Assembly (NCBI RefSeq): GCF_000835495.1 | Contig: NW_015622547.1 | Location: 3,472,001-3,536,000, forward strand | DNA: 64,000 nucleotides | From: Cladophialophora immunda | Taxonomy: Eukaryota > Ascomycota > Eurotiomycetes > Chaetothyriales > Herpotrichiellaceae | Direction of reading: 5' to 3' | In this document: positions 23,903 to 34,470 of the stretch, in pieces | Numbering within the stretch: the stretch's first letter is position 1 | Layout of the letters: each line of letters begins with the position of its first letter | Translations under genes and position numbers: made by a program | Notes under the pieces: model-generated | The model's input: only the letters and a program-made list of their open reading frames with translations | Database searches by the model: none | Told to the model about the DNA's origin: nothing

Positions 23903-25375
23903 ATGGGTCTCCCGCAACTAAGGGGCAAATCCCTCATAGCTCTCATTCTGATCACCTCCGGGTTTGATTTTTTGCTCTTCGGATATGATCAAGGGCTTTT
24001 CGGCGGGATTCTCGCAGGAGAACGCTTCCAGGAAATGCTCGGCCACCCAGGCGCAACCATGAGCGGTCTCGTCACCGCAATCTACGACATTGGTTGTGCG
24101 TTGGGTGCAGTGACTGCGTTTCTCTTCGGTGAGCGTGTTGGACGCAAGCGGTCGATTCTGTACGCCAACTTCATTATCATCATCGGAGCCACAATTCAGA
24201 CTGCCTCCTACAGCTACAAGCAGATGTTTGTTGCTCGCATCATCTCCGGCCTAGGTGTCGGCTTCAGCACGGTGGCCGTCCCTATCTTGCAATCAGAGAC
24301 ACTGCCAGCACATAACCGTGGCTCCCTACTCGTCTTTCAGTCAGTCCTTATCCCCTCTGGAGTTGCGCTGGCCTCCTGGGTTTGCCTAGGCACCTTGTAC
24401 GCCCCAGGATCGATGCAGTGGCGCTTTCCGGTGGCGTGTCAGATCCTGTTCTCCTTGTGCATTCTGGTGTTCTGTCTGTTCTGTCCAGAGACACCCCGGT
24501 GGCTGGCAAAGCACGGAAAGGAAGAGGAAGCTCGCAAGATCATTGCCCGCCTCTTGGACAAGGCAGATGATGACGCCGAAGTGCAGGGCCAACTGGCCGA
24601 GATTCTGGACAACATTGCCGCGGAGGGAGCAGAGAGTAAAGTCACCTGGTCCGAGTGTTTCAGCAATGCCACCCGGGCTCGAAATCTGCAGCGTGTCCTG
24701 CTCGGCATGGGCCCGTACCTTTTCAATCAGTGGAGTGGTGCCAACGTCCTCGGCTACTACATGGGCTATATCTTGGAAACCTATCTTGGCTACAAGCCTC
24801 TGTTGGCTTTGATCCTGGCGTCTGTGTGCTTCACGCAGGAATCCATCATGGCCTTCTCGCCATATTTCTTCCTCGACCGACTTGGAAGACGAAAGACGGT
24901 CCTGATCTCGTCAACTGCCTGTGCGATTTGCAACTTCATCATCGCCGGGGCCTTGCTCAACAAGACATACTCGTCTGCCGCTGCAGCCGTGGCCTTTATG
25001 TTTGTTTACTTTGACTGCTATGGCTCCGGCATTCTCCCAGTCTCCTGGTGCTACTCGGCTGAAGTCCAACCACTGCGCGTTCGAAACAAGTCCATGGCTG
25101 TTGGAGTGTTCTGGCACTGGATGTCCAACTTCGTGATCGTGATGATCACCCCGATCGGCGTGCAAAACCTCGGTGGAAATTTCTTCTGGATCTGGGGCGC
25201 CTTCTGTGCGCTTTTTGTGCCGCTGACATACTTTTTCGGGGTGGAAACCGCCGGCCGCACATTGGAAGAGGTCGATCAAATGGTCAGTGAAAAAGCCCGA
25301 CCCTCGAAGCCCAAGCCACTTACTGACTCGATTGCTCTCAGTTCTTTGACGAACCACGCATCTGCATGGGCTTGA
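23903..25375 (+). CDS. MFS sugar transporter, single exon
   Basis: An uninterrupted 490-residue protein starts at the ATG in CACCATGG (23903); the frame runs further upstream but without an ATG. Sugar-porter marks are FGYDQGLFGGILAGE at TM1, GERVGRKRS in the TM2-3 loop, VARIISGLGVGFSTVAVP, CPETPRWLAKHG before the central loop, DRLGRRKT in the second half, and the C-terminal VETAGRTLEEVDQM. Twelve hydrophobic segments are present. It should be a plasma membrane proton-coupled sugar or polyol carrier; the substrate is unknown. It is divergent from TF1, sharing an 862-bp promoter region with an inverted repeat. It lacks introns, whereas the other two sugar porters in the window have six and ten exons. 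Confidence 0.92.
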   Translation: MGLPQLRGKSLIALILITSGFDFLLFGYDQGLFGGILAGERFQEMLGHPGATMSGLVTAIYDIGCALGAVTAFLFGERVGRKRSILYANFIIIIGATIQTASYSYKQMFVARIISGLGVGFSTVAVPILQSETLPAHNRGSLLVFQSVLIPSGVALASWVCLGTLYAPGSMQWRFPVACQILFSLCILVFCLFCPETPRWLAKHGKEEEARKIIARLLDKADDDAEVQGQLAEILDNIAAEGAESKVTWSECFSNATRARNLQRVLLGMGPYLFNQWSGANVLGYYMGYILETYLGYKPLLALILASVCFTQESIMAFSPYFFLDRLGRRKTVLISSTACAICNFIIAGALLNKTYSSAAAAVAFMFVYFDCYGSGILPVSWCYSAEVQPLRVRNKSMAVGVFWHWMSNFVIVMITPIGVQNLGGNFFWIWGAFCALFVPLTYFFGVETAGRTLEEVDQMVSEKARPSKPKPLTDSIALSSLTNHASAWA

Positions 25376-26244
25376 ACAAGAACCACACACAGGTCATTCG
25401 GAAAACTGCGGTCCAGGAGGAAATTCGCTTCAGAGAGCTCGCCCAGGCGGAACAGAAAGTCATTACGACGTCGCATGTCGAGACGTTGCCAAAACCATAG
25501 CTGTGAGCTAGATGCAGGCATATCATCTGGCTCTGCTGAGGCTGCACAAAGAGTGGCACATCTGAAAATTACAGCCGCGGCAAGCTCTGCGCATATCCTA
25601 TATCGTAAGACCGTTGCTCCCGTGGGAGGCAAGAACTGTTTGAAGGGGAAAATTTCAGGTCCCTTTTCACTTGTGAAAGGAGCCTGGTTTGCGGGATGAA
25701 GTTTGGTTGGACATTGGGTAATATTCTCTGTACAGGGGCTATGTAAAATGAGAGAATTCGAATCCCATCAGCTATCCTTTTGATCGTCGTTCTAACTCAA
25801 TGTCAAAACATAAACTTACTACTGTTACTCACATGGTTATTTGGCTAAAGTCGGTATAAATATGCGTGATTGGTGAAATGCTTGAACTGCTTCTTAAGCA
25901 TAATGCGTCACAGTAACTTGTTTGTAGTTGTGTGGTCGTGTACGCATTGGCAAATCTCTGCTTGGTTGGGCTTCAGGACCAGGTCCCTTCCTGACAGTTG
26001 CCCTTATACATTACAGTGCCTGATATTCGCGGAGTAACTAGCCAGGTATTCTATCTTATTGCTGAATAGACAATGAGAATCGTAGCACTGTTCTTGAAAT
26101 TCTGTTTTGGCTCTTTAAAAAAGCTACTCGCAGGTACATTCCATCGCACAAGACACATGAAACTCTCAGGTTCCTTCTCAATATGCATCCGTCGGGAGTC
26201 TGTCCGACTTTCTTTACTCCTTCTCACGACGCTGGCTCCGACGC
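25376..26244. other. Convergent intergenic region, 869 bp
   Basis: This stretch lies between the 3' ends of the MFS and SDR genes. It is rather AT-rich around 25750-26000. No gene or repeat is recognised. Confidence 0.45.
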
Positions 26245-27314
26245 TTAACAAGCTGTATGACCTCCGTCGACCCTTACGTCGGATCCCGTCATGTACGAAC
26301 TGGCATCCGACAACATGTAAACGATTGTCCCTCGATACTCCTCGGGCTCCGAGAACCGCTTGAGCATGCTGTCTTCGAGCCAGATCTTTTCCAAGTCGGC
26401 TTGGTCGATGTAGGATTGGGTCATGTTGGTCTTGATATACCCAGGGCTGATCGAGTTGACCCGGATCGTAGGAAGTTCCGATGATGCGCCCCATTCATAG
26501 GCCAAATTTCTGGCTAGTTGATGGACACCTGCCTTTGAGACACAATACGCTGCATTAGGCGCTCCCTGGAGTTCTCAATCAGACTCTCTGCGATCCCACT
26601 TGATTCTCTTTTATATGTTGCCGTACCTTGTTAATTATATGGCCACTCATACTCGCAATGAACACGAAACTCGCGGGGAGTGTTTGCCTTTGAACGATGC
26701 GCGCAGTTGCTTGAGCAGCTGCCAAAGTTCCAATCAGGTTGATGTCGATGACTCGGCGTGCTTCAGCTAGAGGAAACTTGATCGAAGGGCCGACGCGAGT
26801 AATTCCGGCGCAGGTGACGAGGCCTCGAACAGGAAAACGTGCTTGCGAGGCAGCCTCTTCGAAGAGAACGCTGACCTTGGCTTCGTCTGTGATATCGCAG
26901 GCGTAATAGAAGATTTGCGCGCCATTTAGCACCGCAACGTCTTTCAATTTATCTTTTTCAGGCAAATTCAGTCAGCGTTGGACCCCAGAGATATCCTGTG
27001 TACTTTTACTTCTCACCCCATACGGTCTGTGGAGGCTGTTCCGGCCGATCGAGGCAAATTACATCTCCGCCTGATTCAAGGATTGCTGTCACCGCTTGAA
27101 CGCCAAGTCCGCCCACGGCACCCGTAACTAAACATTGTTCGTCAGTGGTTCGACTTTCATGGACATGGTCGAAATTGTGCCGAGAGGCTCCTCATGGGTT
27201 GCTTGGGGCTTGTAGGCACTTACCTATGATTGTCCTGCAGTTTAGCCTGAAAATATCAGGCGTATGGACTGATGAATGGGCCGGTATGGACTCTACTGTA
27301 CCAAGAGATCCCAT
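26245..27314 (-). CDS. Short-chain dehydrogenase/reductase, polyol dehydrogenase-like
   Basis: Four exons (27314-27224, 27127-27017, 26952-26627, 26565-26245) give about 282 aa. The Rossmann motif VTGAVGGLG is assembled across the first intron. Catalytic residues are Ser in FVFIASMSGH and the Tyr/Lys pair in AAYCVSKAGVHQLARNLA; LVTCAGITRVG is the equivalent of the NAG motif. The end, RVNSISPGYIKTNMTQ to VDGGHTAC, resembles the fungal D-arabinitol/sorbose/mannitol reductase group. It likely interconverts a polyol and ketose with NAD(P) in the cytosol; the substrate is inferred. It shares a 420-bp divergent promoter with the barrel-protein gene at 27735, containing an exact copy of the 14-bp element 245 bp from its start. 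Confidence 0.9.
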
Positions 27315-27734
27315 GATTGAAACGAAAATGCGCAGGCAGTGGCCTTTGGCTTGACCTGCTGAGTGCTCAAATGCGATGAAAATTTGCAACTACGTGAAGC
27401 TGGCGCAACGGGGATCATGAAGGATTCCTTCTTTATACAATAATATAACCATGTTACCATCCCGTCGGAAGACGGCAAGAGACTCGAAAGATTGAATATA
27501 GCAAGTGTATTAGTTGCAATTCCTTTCAAGTTCGAGTAGAATGTATTGCATGGCGGGAAAAGGCGGCCCGCTACCGATCCATGAATTAGACAGTGCGTTA
27601 TGTTCCCTACTCCAATCCATACATGCCTGCGTCATTTCGGCAGCCCACTTGTCCCAATAGATAAGAAGCATGTTTCAGCATTCTCTGCAACAGCTCTCAG
27701 ACAATCCAAACTCAGCCCCCAGACCAGCCACATC
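27315..27734. other. Divergent promoter, 420 bp
   Basis: This stretch lies between the SDR gene (minus) and the dimeric barrel gene (plus). The exact 14-bp element sits near its middle (separate entry). No other feature is visible. Confidence 0.5.
27559..27572 (-). promoter_or_regulatory. Shared 14-bp GC-core element, copy 2
   Basis: On the minus strand this reads AGCGGGCCGCCTTT, identical to the copies at 18094 and 42533. It is 245 bp from the SDR start and 163 bp from the barrel-protein start. Confidence 0.55.
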
Positions 27735-28539
27735 ATGGTCGTAACAGAAGTCGCCATCATTCCGCTTAAGGGCGGGCTGAACATCAACGATGCATCCAGC
27801 CCTGCAGGGAAGACATGGTTGCAGATTTGCGAGACAACCTCTCTACAACCAGGATTTCGAAGAATGCTTTGGGGAACCGAAGTGCACCAAGCCAACATGT
27901 TGAGGCTTTTTGTAGAATGGGATAAAATCGAGGACCACGAGAGATTTGTCGCTTCTGGGTAAGTCCACAGTTCTCCCTTCCACCAACACGCCACAGCAGA
28001 GTTCATCGCCGCGAGTGCTCCTGCCGTGATGCCTGGCGGCTATCCAGAATCCGAAGTCAAATCTTACTCTCGATAGTATCTACAAAGCACACATATCCAG
28101 ATTCGACACTATTACCGGTGGCCCGACTACTGTTTTTCATGTGAATTTGACCCCAAACTGCGTCAGCGCCTTCCCACACGGAGCAGGGGTGGCAACCGAA
28201 GTATTCACCCAGTACTTTCCGGCCGACTATTCCGAGTCTGACATGTCCTTGGTCGAGGACACCATCAAGAGCATTGCGAGTCTTTTCGAAGCAACTCCAG
28301 GCTCTGGCGCCCGCATGAGCACCTCCGGGTGGATCTTGGAGGATGTTGTGATCCCTGCAGAGGCTGCGGAAGCAGGTCGGAAAGCGAAAGCCTTTTTGGC
28401 TTCTATGGCATGGGATTCGGTCGAAGCACATCTCGCGTTCCAGAAGACGGAAACATTCAAGGCTTGTATTCCTCGGTTTCAAGATATCAAGGGTCTCAAG
28501 CACAGCGACCTTGTGTACGTATACTGCAAAACAGCCTGA
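27735..28539 (+). CDS. Dimeric alpha/beta-barrel (ABM/EthD-like) protein
   Basis: Two exons (27735-27958, 28101-28539) give about 220 aa. Two barrel-like halves are visible: VVTEVAIIPLKGGLNIND with LFVEWDKIEDHERFVAS, and a second half starting VATEVFTQYFPADYSESD and ending KHSDLVYVY. This layout is common in fungal antibiotic-biosynthesis-monooxygenase-like proteins, small cofactor-free oxygenases or binding proteins in the cytosol. The start ATG at 27735 has a good context; a longer upstream frame has no supporting homology. The intron is unusually long here (142 nt), and a small extra exon inside it cannot be excluded. It is divergent from the SDR gene and convergent with the MFS gene at 28655. 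The biochemical role is unknown. Confidence 0.72.
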
Positions 28540-28654
28540 GTAACATTGTATCAAAAACATTTGTATGGGCCTCACCAGGCTCCAGGCCGAGATTCTTCCC
28601 TCCGGACTTCAGCTTTCAGATTCGGTGCCTCACCAGTTCAAAGGCCCACATCAA

Positions 28655-30776
28655 TCACACCTTGGTTTCAACCGATTCGATCCCGATTGTGCTAGCCTTG
28701 GTGCCTTCCATATCATCCATATGAAGTGGATCATCGCCGTTAGCAGATTGCATATTGGTTGCATGATAACGATTCGAGCGTGCTGCTTCAATTGCAGCAG
28801 GGCCTTTGATGCTTTCGCGGACACCCGAAGTAAAGCAAGACCACCCTTGGCCCTTGCCCTCGAATATGTGGTCAATCTGCTCAAGAGACAAGCCTCGAGT
28901 TTCTGGGTAGAAGAAGTAAACCATCGGTATAAAAGACAGGTTGAAGACAACCCCTAATTGAATCTTAGTTGACGGCAAACTACCAGCAAACCTCAGCAGG
29001 GTGAGTGGTAGATAACTTACAGACAATGTAGAACCTCCAACCAATAGCTTGAAGTCCAGAAGGGGTCACGGTGACAACAATGCCATTGACTGAGCACACG
29101 GATTAGTGGATCCTCCCTCATTACGGGCAGAGTTTGGAACTCACATAGCCAATTTGAGGCAGACGCAATAGCCATACCCTTGGATCTCACTTTGAGCGAG
29201 TTTATTTCCTGGTAGAGTCAGAACCAAAACAATCCAAGTGTCAAAATTGTGATAAGAGTAATTGGACCTTACCGGAGCGTACATCCAGGGGATATTCAAG
29301 TAGCTGTCGTAGAGATTAGTCCAAGGACTTTGAGCAACCCCGACATTTTTGGTTTCCATACCTCATCCCAAAGCAATTGTAGAATAGACAGTAGAACACC
29401 ATGGTGACGATACCACCTGCTCGCCCTGGAATGTTGAAGCCAACGGCAATCATGGCCGACATGAGGGCCAAAGCAGCAGCACCCCACATCAACAAAGTAC
29501 GGCGACCAAATCTTTCCACAAAAAAAATTGGGGAGAGAGCAAATGGCAAATACTGGGTCGCTGTGATTGCCGCTACAATATGGGACATGCTATTACTGAG
29601 GTGGAGATATTCTTGCTCGATGTATGCGACGTAGTAGGCGATAGTGCTGGCCATGAGGTAAGTCCTCTGTCTGAAAATTGGAATAGCGACTTACTTGATA
29701 CCGGTGAGTTGTTGCATATAGAGAGCCCCAAACCCAAGGCACAGGCGGCGAAAATTCTGTTCATTGTTGTTCCCAAAGAGCGTGCGCCAGGACGCATTTG
29801 CCTCGACCTCGAGTGCTTCTGCAATGTCGTTCCGGACTTTGAGCACAGCTTCGTGTGTCTCTGGCAGATCCTGAAGACGCGCGATGACCTTTGTGGCTTC
29901 GTCAAGTGACCTATGGTTGGCGATCCAGCGGGGGGACTCGACGAGAAATGGGACCGTCACCAAGAGGAACCCGGCAAATATAACCTGGAGGGCGATCGGA
30001 AGGATCCATTGAGCCTGGCTGCTTGCATATGAGCATGCAAGAGTGATCCAACTTGCTAGGCAGAAGCCAACAGCGATATTCCCACTCTGGATTGTTAGGT
30101 ATATCCCTCTTGAGTGAGCCGGCGAGACTTCTGACTGCCACTATTGCTCGCGGGTCAATATCCAGACAACACATCTGGGCGGCAAAGATCCTTACAGCGG
30201 GCACGACAGAAGTCATGATGCCAATTCCAACGCCACATACGACGCGAGCCACAATAAGATGGGATATGACTTTAGCGGTGACCTGGAGAACTGTGCCGAC
30301 GATAATGACCCCGGAGCCAATGTACTTCAGAATTCCCGAGTTAGTAATCGTGATGAATGTGACAGAGTCAGAATCCGGAGCACTAACAATCGCCTTTCTT
30401 CTGCCCAATTGCTCGCCGAAAGCGATGATGAACAGAGACCCTATCAGACATCCTACATCGTAAAGGCCAACGATGAGGCCTTGCTGCAGAGCCTGGGCGC
30501 AATGGAAGAGTTAGCCAAAGCCTCAGCAAATGCCTCAAGTCGCGGGAAGGCTCGAGTCTCACCGTTGGATGATTGAATTGTTCATTGAATGTCTTTGCAC
30601 CAATCACTCCTCCCATGACCGCTTGGTCATCTATCTCAAGGTCAGCACCGAGGTCAAATCACAATAGGAGATTCAGCATGGGCAAATGGGTCCAACGCAC
30701 AACCAAACAGGAAGAACCCGACGCTACAGGCGGCAGTTACTCCCGCCAAGAGAGGTTTTCCTCGAAGTTCCGGCAT
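28655..30776 (-). CDS. MFS sugar transporter, ten exons
   Basis: Ten exons (30776-30701, 30630-30563, 30492-30388, 30324-30196, 30140-29695, 29646-29362, 29303-29273, 29208-29145, 29089-29021, 28953-28655) encode about 523 aa. Splicing rebuilds the porter marks: LFGYDQAVMGGVIGAK, GEQLGRRKAI, VARVVCGVGIGIMTSVVP, VESPRWIANHRS, YMQQLTGINTIAYYVAYI, VERFGRRT, and FYPETRGLSLEQIDHIF. Exon 7 is only 31 nt and encodes the YLNIPWMYAP stretch. The 63-nt intron at 30387-30325 has no stop and a perfect TACTAAC branch site. It should be a plasma membrane sugar/proton symporter; the substrate is unknown. It ends 115 bp from the 3' end of the barrel-protein gene. Confidence 0.88.
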
Positions 30777-31937
30777 TTTTGGATATGCTCAGTAGCCACT
30801 TAGTGCCCAAGTCGAGATCAGTTGCACGTTTAAGAGAAATCGAAGCTTTTCTGAGACAACATCCATAGGCATGGCCGGCGATACATATAGACCACAGATC
30901 TATGCTGATTGACTTCGTACGACATTCTCTGTCGTCGCAGAACTAGCAGCGGGATACGGGCCGTCTATAGAATACCACAACCAGCACGGTAGACAGGCAT
31001 AGGAAAGGCAACCCATGGTGTGATACAGGGGGTGGCGGAAAGCAATAGCAATGTCCGCTCTTCCGCCATCTACATCCCAACCTATGAGTTAGGGTGTTGC
31101 CTGGGAGACGAGGCCGTCCCAGTGCTATCTGCCTTCTCTGTATCGAGAATCTCCGTGGACTGGCAGGAGGCAGAATTCAAAGCGTCCTCATGTCGTGCCC
31201 ATACCCCACAGCTCCACAACAGGAGCAAGGCCATTACGCAGCCTTCAAACCCCACGGGGAAGTAGCGCAAACTAGACACGACCCCCGGGAGCGAAAGTGG
31301 AAGTATTCTTGAGGGCCTCGCGATCTTGCCGATGTAGTTGACTTTGATTGGTCTCTGCTGGGGCTGGTGGGCTGACATGTTGGGGTATTGTTACCTTGGT
31401 CTTTGGGCTAGTGGGCTAGTTCAGTCAGTGGCGGCTTGATTGACGATCTGAACGGCAAAAGCGGGAATAGGCGGGATAGGGCCGACGAATGCCGCCTTCT
31501 GCGCACGGCCGGCTGCAGCATCTTGCGAGGCTTCTCTGGCAGTCGTCTAGTTGTCTGGATAGCTCAGGGACCAGTTGAAATTGTCAGAAAGACAGAAGGT
31601 TCATCCTAGACCTAGGAGGAATGAAGGCTGGCTATTGCTCTCTACTCCAGCGCACAGGCACCGAGTGCCGGTCGTTATAGGTCCGCCCCACAAGCAGCAA
31701 GTGCTTCTTTCCAATGCATTCAATTCGGGGAATGTTTGCTATCGTATGAAATTTTGGACGCTGAAGGACACAGTGAACATGACTTATCAGGCAGCTTGAA
31801 TGCGGAATCGCATCGAGAACTTCCATGTGTCCGACAGAGACCTTTCCACAGGTTCCTGATCTCTATATCTTCATGACCCAGCACAGACATGCCAATCATA
31901 AGTCGCACAAGCAAGAAATGACTCCGAGTTTGGCGTA
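30777..31937. other. Intergenic, 1161 bp
   Basis: This is the promoter of the ten-exon MFS gene and the 3' side of a crotonase gene. It contains GCCGCCTT at 31491-31498, a partial match to the 14-bp element, and one possible small gene (separate entry). Confidence 0.45.
31082..31378 (-). CDS. Possible small single-span membrane protein
   Basis: An ATG-initiated frame of 98 codons has one hydrophobic segment (GCVMALLLLWSCGVWA) after a basic N-terminal part and a polar tail. I recognise no family. It may be a real small gene or chance; no splice signals or conserved motifs support it. Confidence 0.25.
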   Translation of the reverse strand: MSAHQPQQRPIKVNYIGKIARPSRILPLSLPGVVSSLRYFPVGFEGCVMALLLLWSCGVWARHEDALNSASCQSTEILDTEKADSTGTASSPRQHPNS

Positions 31938-32768
31938 TTACAACTTGGCTCCTTTCCAGACTGGCTTCCTTCGCTCCTTAAATGCCATCAGGCCTTCCTT
32001 GATGTTGTCTGCCTTTTGCAGCTCAGCCCACTCTCTTCTCCCAGTTATCGCTGTTGCTTGTACCACACTTGCCGTTTCCCAGCCCTCTCTGAGTCCGGCT
32101 CTGGTGCAGATGGTGGAATCCGGGCTGTTCTCGGCGATTATTTTGGCAAAGTTGACTGCTTCTTCAACGACTTTCGCCTGAGGGACAACCTTGTTGACAA
32201 AGCCCCAGTTCTCTGCCTGTTGAGCGGTGATGTACGCTCTGGTCAGTGCAAATTCGCTCGCACGTTGCAGTCCGATTGTCCGAATCAATCTGGGAAGAGC
32301 TCCTGCATACGCGGCTACCCCACGTTTAACCTCTACCAAGCCAAACAATGCAGTATCCGCTGCAACGACCAGGTCACAGTTTATCACCGTTTCGCATCCA
32401 CCTCCTAGTGCAAGGCCGTTTACTGCGGCAACTATCGGCTTTTTGCCCAGGCGATTAGACAGCGGTAATGCACCGGGAACGTCTCCCGGACCTGCTCCCG
32501 GCCTTGCGTTGGGGGCGTCGGCTTTCTGCTGCCACTCACTCAAGTCTGCACCTGTTGAGAACGCGCGACCGGCGCCTGTCAGAACTGCGACGAAGAGAGT
32601 CGGCTCATCGTCGATCCAGCGGAAAACGTCTGTCAATTCGATAACATTTGCTGCCGTGGTGCAATTCAGCTTCTCGGGCCGCGACATGGTAACCAGGACG
32701 ACATGAGGTGCGGGATATGAAAGCTTGACGAATGAGGTGGGAGGAGGCTGGTGATGAAAAGACTCCAT
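31938..32768 (-). CDS. Enoyl-CoA hydratase/isomerase family, PTS1 -AKL
   Basis: A single exon encodes 276 aa from the ATG at 32768; a longer frame begins only with GTG. Crotonase marks are MSRPEKLNC, the oxyanion-hole segments AFSTGADLSEW and NGLALGGGCE, and the active-site region ALFGLVEVKRGVAAYAG. The C-terminus is KGAKL, and AKL is a strong peroxisomal PTS1. Family members hydrate, isomerise or cleave enoyl-CoA esters. With the ligase, second crotonase and SKL oxidoreductase nearby, it probably works on an acyl-CoA in peroxisomes. It is divergent from the GFA-domain gene. Exact chemistry is not deducible. Confidence 0.9.
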   Translation of the reverse strand: MESFHHQPPPTSFVKLSYPAPHVVLVTMSRPEKLNCTTAANVIELTDVFRWIDDEPTLFVAVLTGAGRAFSTGADLSEWQQKADAPNARPGAGPGDVPGALPLSNRLGKKPIVAAVNGLALGGGCETVINCDLVVAADTALFGLVEVKRGVAAYAGALPRLIRTIGLQRASEFALTRAYITAQQAENWGFVNKVVPQAKVVEEAVNFAKIIAENSPDSTICTRAGLREGWETASVVQATAITGRREWAELQKADNIKEGLMAFKERRKPVWKGAKL

Positions 32769-33405
32769 TTTCGTGGGAAGCACACTTTCGCTGAGCGCTT
32801 TCGACGTGGCCCCGATGGATGAAGGATAGAAGGAGATATTGAGACAAAGGAGCAGCTAGATGGTAGGCACAACAGCAGACAGTTGAAATCTTGTTCTTGA
32901 TTTCGATCTGCGCCGAACGAGATATTAATCCGGGCGCATAGATATCTTTAAATTCGCTGACTCAATATGTAAGACCAGCAGTCGGGCTGGAGATGAATAG
33001 GACCTCGGTAGATTGGTGACAGTCGACGAAAGCTACCCTTGGGATGGACCACATTGTGGATAGGTCTGCATCAGGTTAGTAGAGGGGAAGTAGTGGGGTC
33101 ACCGAAAAAGTAGTGAGTTGAGCCTATTCAGTGAGGCTAACTTAATTGGCTAGCTATACCGAGGATCCGGCGAATCGAGCTGGTAGGGACGGATGGAAGG
33201 CGGAGAGGGCGGGATTTCGGCGGTCAGGAAGCGGACCAAGGAGTCAGCGGGGCTATTGTTATCTCCCCCGCATTTATCTTCGAGGTAGAGTTACGAATCC
33301 CGCAAATTTCGAGGATAGAAGCAAGCCCTCAACTTCTCCTGCCTCTCTTTCATTTTGTGACTCGGCCAGAGTGAAAACCAAACCTCCTTCTTTCGCCAGT
33401 GTCCC
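32769..33405. other. Divergent promoter, 637 bp
   Basis: This stretch lies between the AKL crotonase and GFA-domain genes. It includes a run of CGG triplets at 33197-33235 (AAGGCGGAGAGGGCGG, then TTCGGCGG and AGCGG). No coding signal is visible. Confidence 0.45.
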
Positions 33406-34008
33406 ATGAGTTCCCCAAAAGCCAGGCTGGACACAGTGAGACAACATTTGGCGGGCAACAAAGACGAAATGACGACGACCGGAAGTTGTATGTGTGGCGC
33501 GGTGAAGTACGAATTCACAGGGGAGCCGAAAGTCACGGCACTGTGCCACTGCATCGACTGTCAGAAGGTCTGCCATTCTAGCCTGTCACTGCACCGCAAA
33601 GGGGTTTCACTGATATTCTTTTGATCAAAGTGGACTGGAGGAGCTTTCACTTCGAATGCTGTTGTTCCTCGCACGTCCTTCCGAGTTACTTCAGGTCAGT
33701 GGCCATTTGGATGTCCATTTCACACTGGATTTGGAGCTAAATCGATATTGTTGTCAGGAAATCCTTCGGCCTGGGACGGTGTCGGGGACTCAGGAAAGAT
33801 CAATAAACACTTCTTTTGCCCGACTTGCGGGTCTAGCTTGTATACCGAGTTGGAAGTTATGCCAGACATGACGTGCGTGAAGGCAGGAGGCCTTGATGGG
33901 TCGAAGGCCGGGCTCGGGAACAAAATTGACATTGAGTTCTACACAAAGGACCGCGTTGGGTATTTGCAAGGCGTTCCAGAGGCGAAGCAGGAGCCGGCCT
34001 TTGGCTAG
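33406..34008 (+). CDS. GFA/CENP-V domain zinc protein
   Basis: Three exons (33406-33567, 33631-33694, 33758-34008) give about 158 aa. Zinc-binding cysteines are in GSCMCGAVKYEF, ALCHCIDCQKWTGGAF (joined across the first intron) and FFCPTCGSSLY. The fold is that of glutathione-dependent formaldehyde-activating proteins, although most fungal members have no proven activity. A second in-frame ATG at 33469 directly precedes TTTGSCMCG and would give a 137-residue protein, nearer the usual length; 33406 is kept as the first ATG. It is divergent from the AKL crotonase and convergent with the transporter gene. Family sure, function open. Confidence 0.88.
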
Positions 34009-34470
34009 CCACTTACGGAAGCTCTAATATTTCCATCGAAAGATCGTTCTAAGTGCCCAGGGGGGGCCATTCCAAAGCAAACCATTTATACTCGAACCTC
34101 GCCGACACTGGCGGAATTAAAGTGCGCAGTGAACTCCAAGAAAAGTAATTAACTATCCAGACCCTTCATGTTTATCTGTCCATATGGTGGTGATTTCTTT
34201 GTTGGGTATACTTGCCTGAGGAGGATGTTGTCTTGGTAGAGCTCTACGATGAGTATGTATTGCAGAGACTACCTTGTGACTTGCAGTCAGGATAATCCCG
34301 CATCTTGCTGCCATTTAGTCCGGAAAGCTTTCCGGCACAGTCTAGTACATCTCCTGAACGCAAAGCCGGCGTTATAGTCTCGCGATAGATCTTAGAATAG
34401 GGCAGGTTGGTCTCTTGATAAGAAGCTGAGTTGAAAAGAGAGTAATTCATTCATTATTATCATCTCTAAG
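34009..34470. other. Convergent intergenic region, 462 bp
   Basis: This stretch lies between the GFA gene and the monocarboxylate-type transporter. Nothing recognisable was found. Confidence 0.45.

Noticed and set aside
28057..28575. Minus-strand frame of 172 codons over the barrel-protein gene.
   Set aside because: It overlaps the second exon whose frame shows family structure; the antisense product resembles nothing.
32768..32783. Longer N-terminus for the AKL crotonase starting at 32783.
   Set aside because: That start would be GTG; the first ATG is at 32768 and suits the family length.
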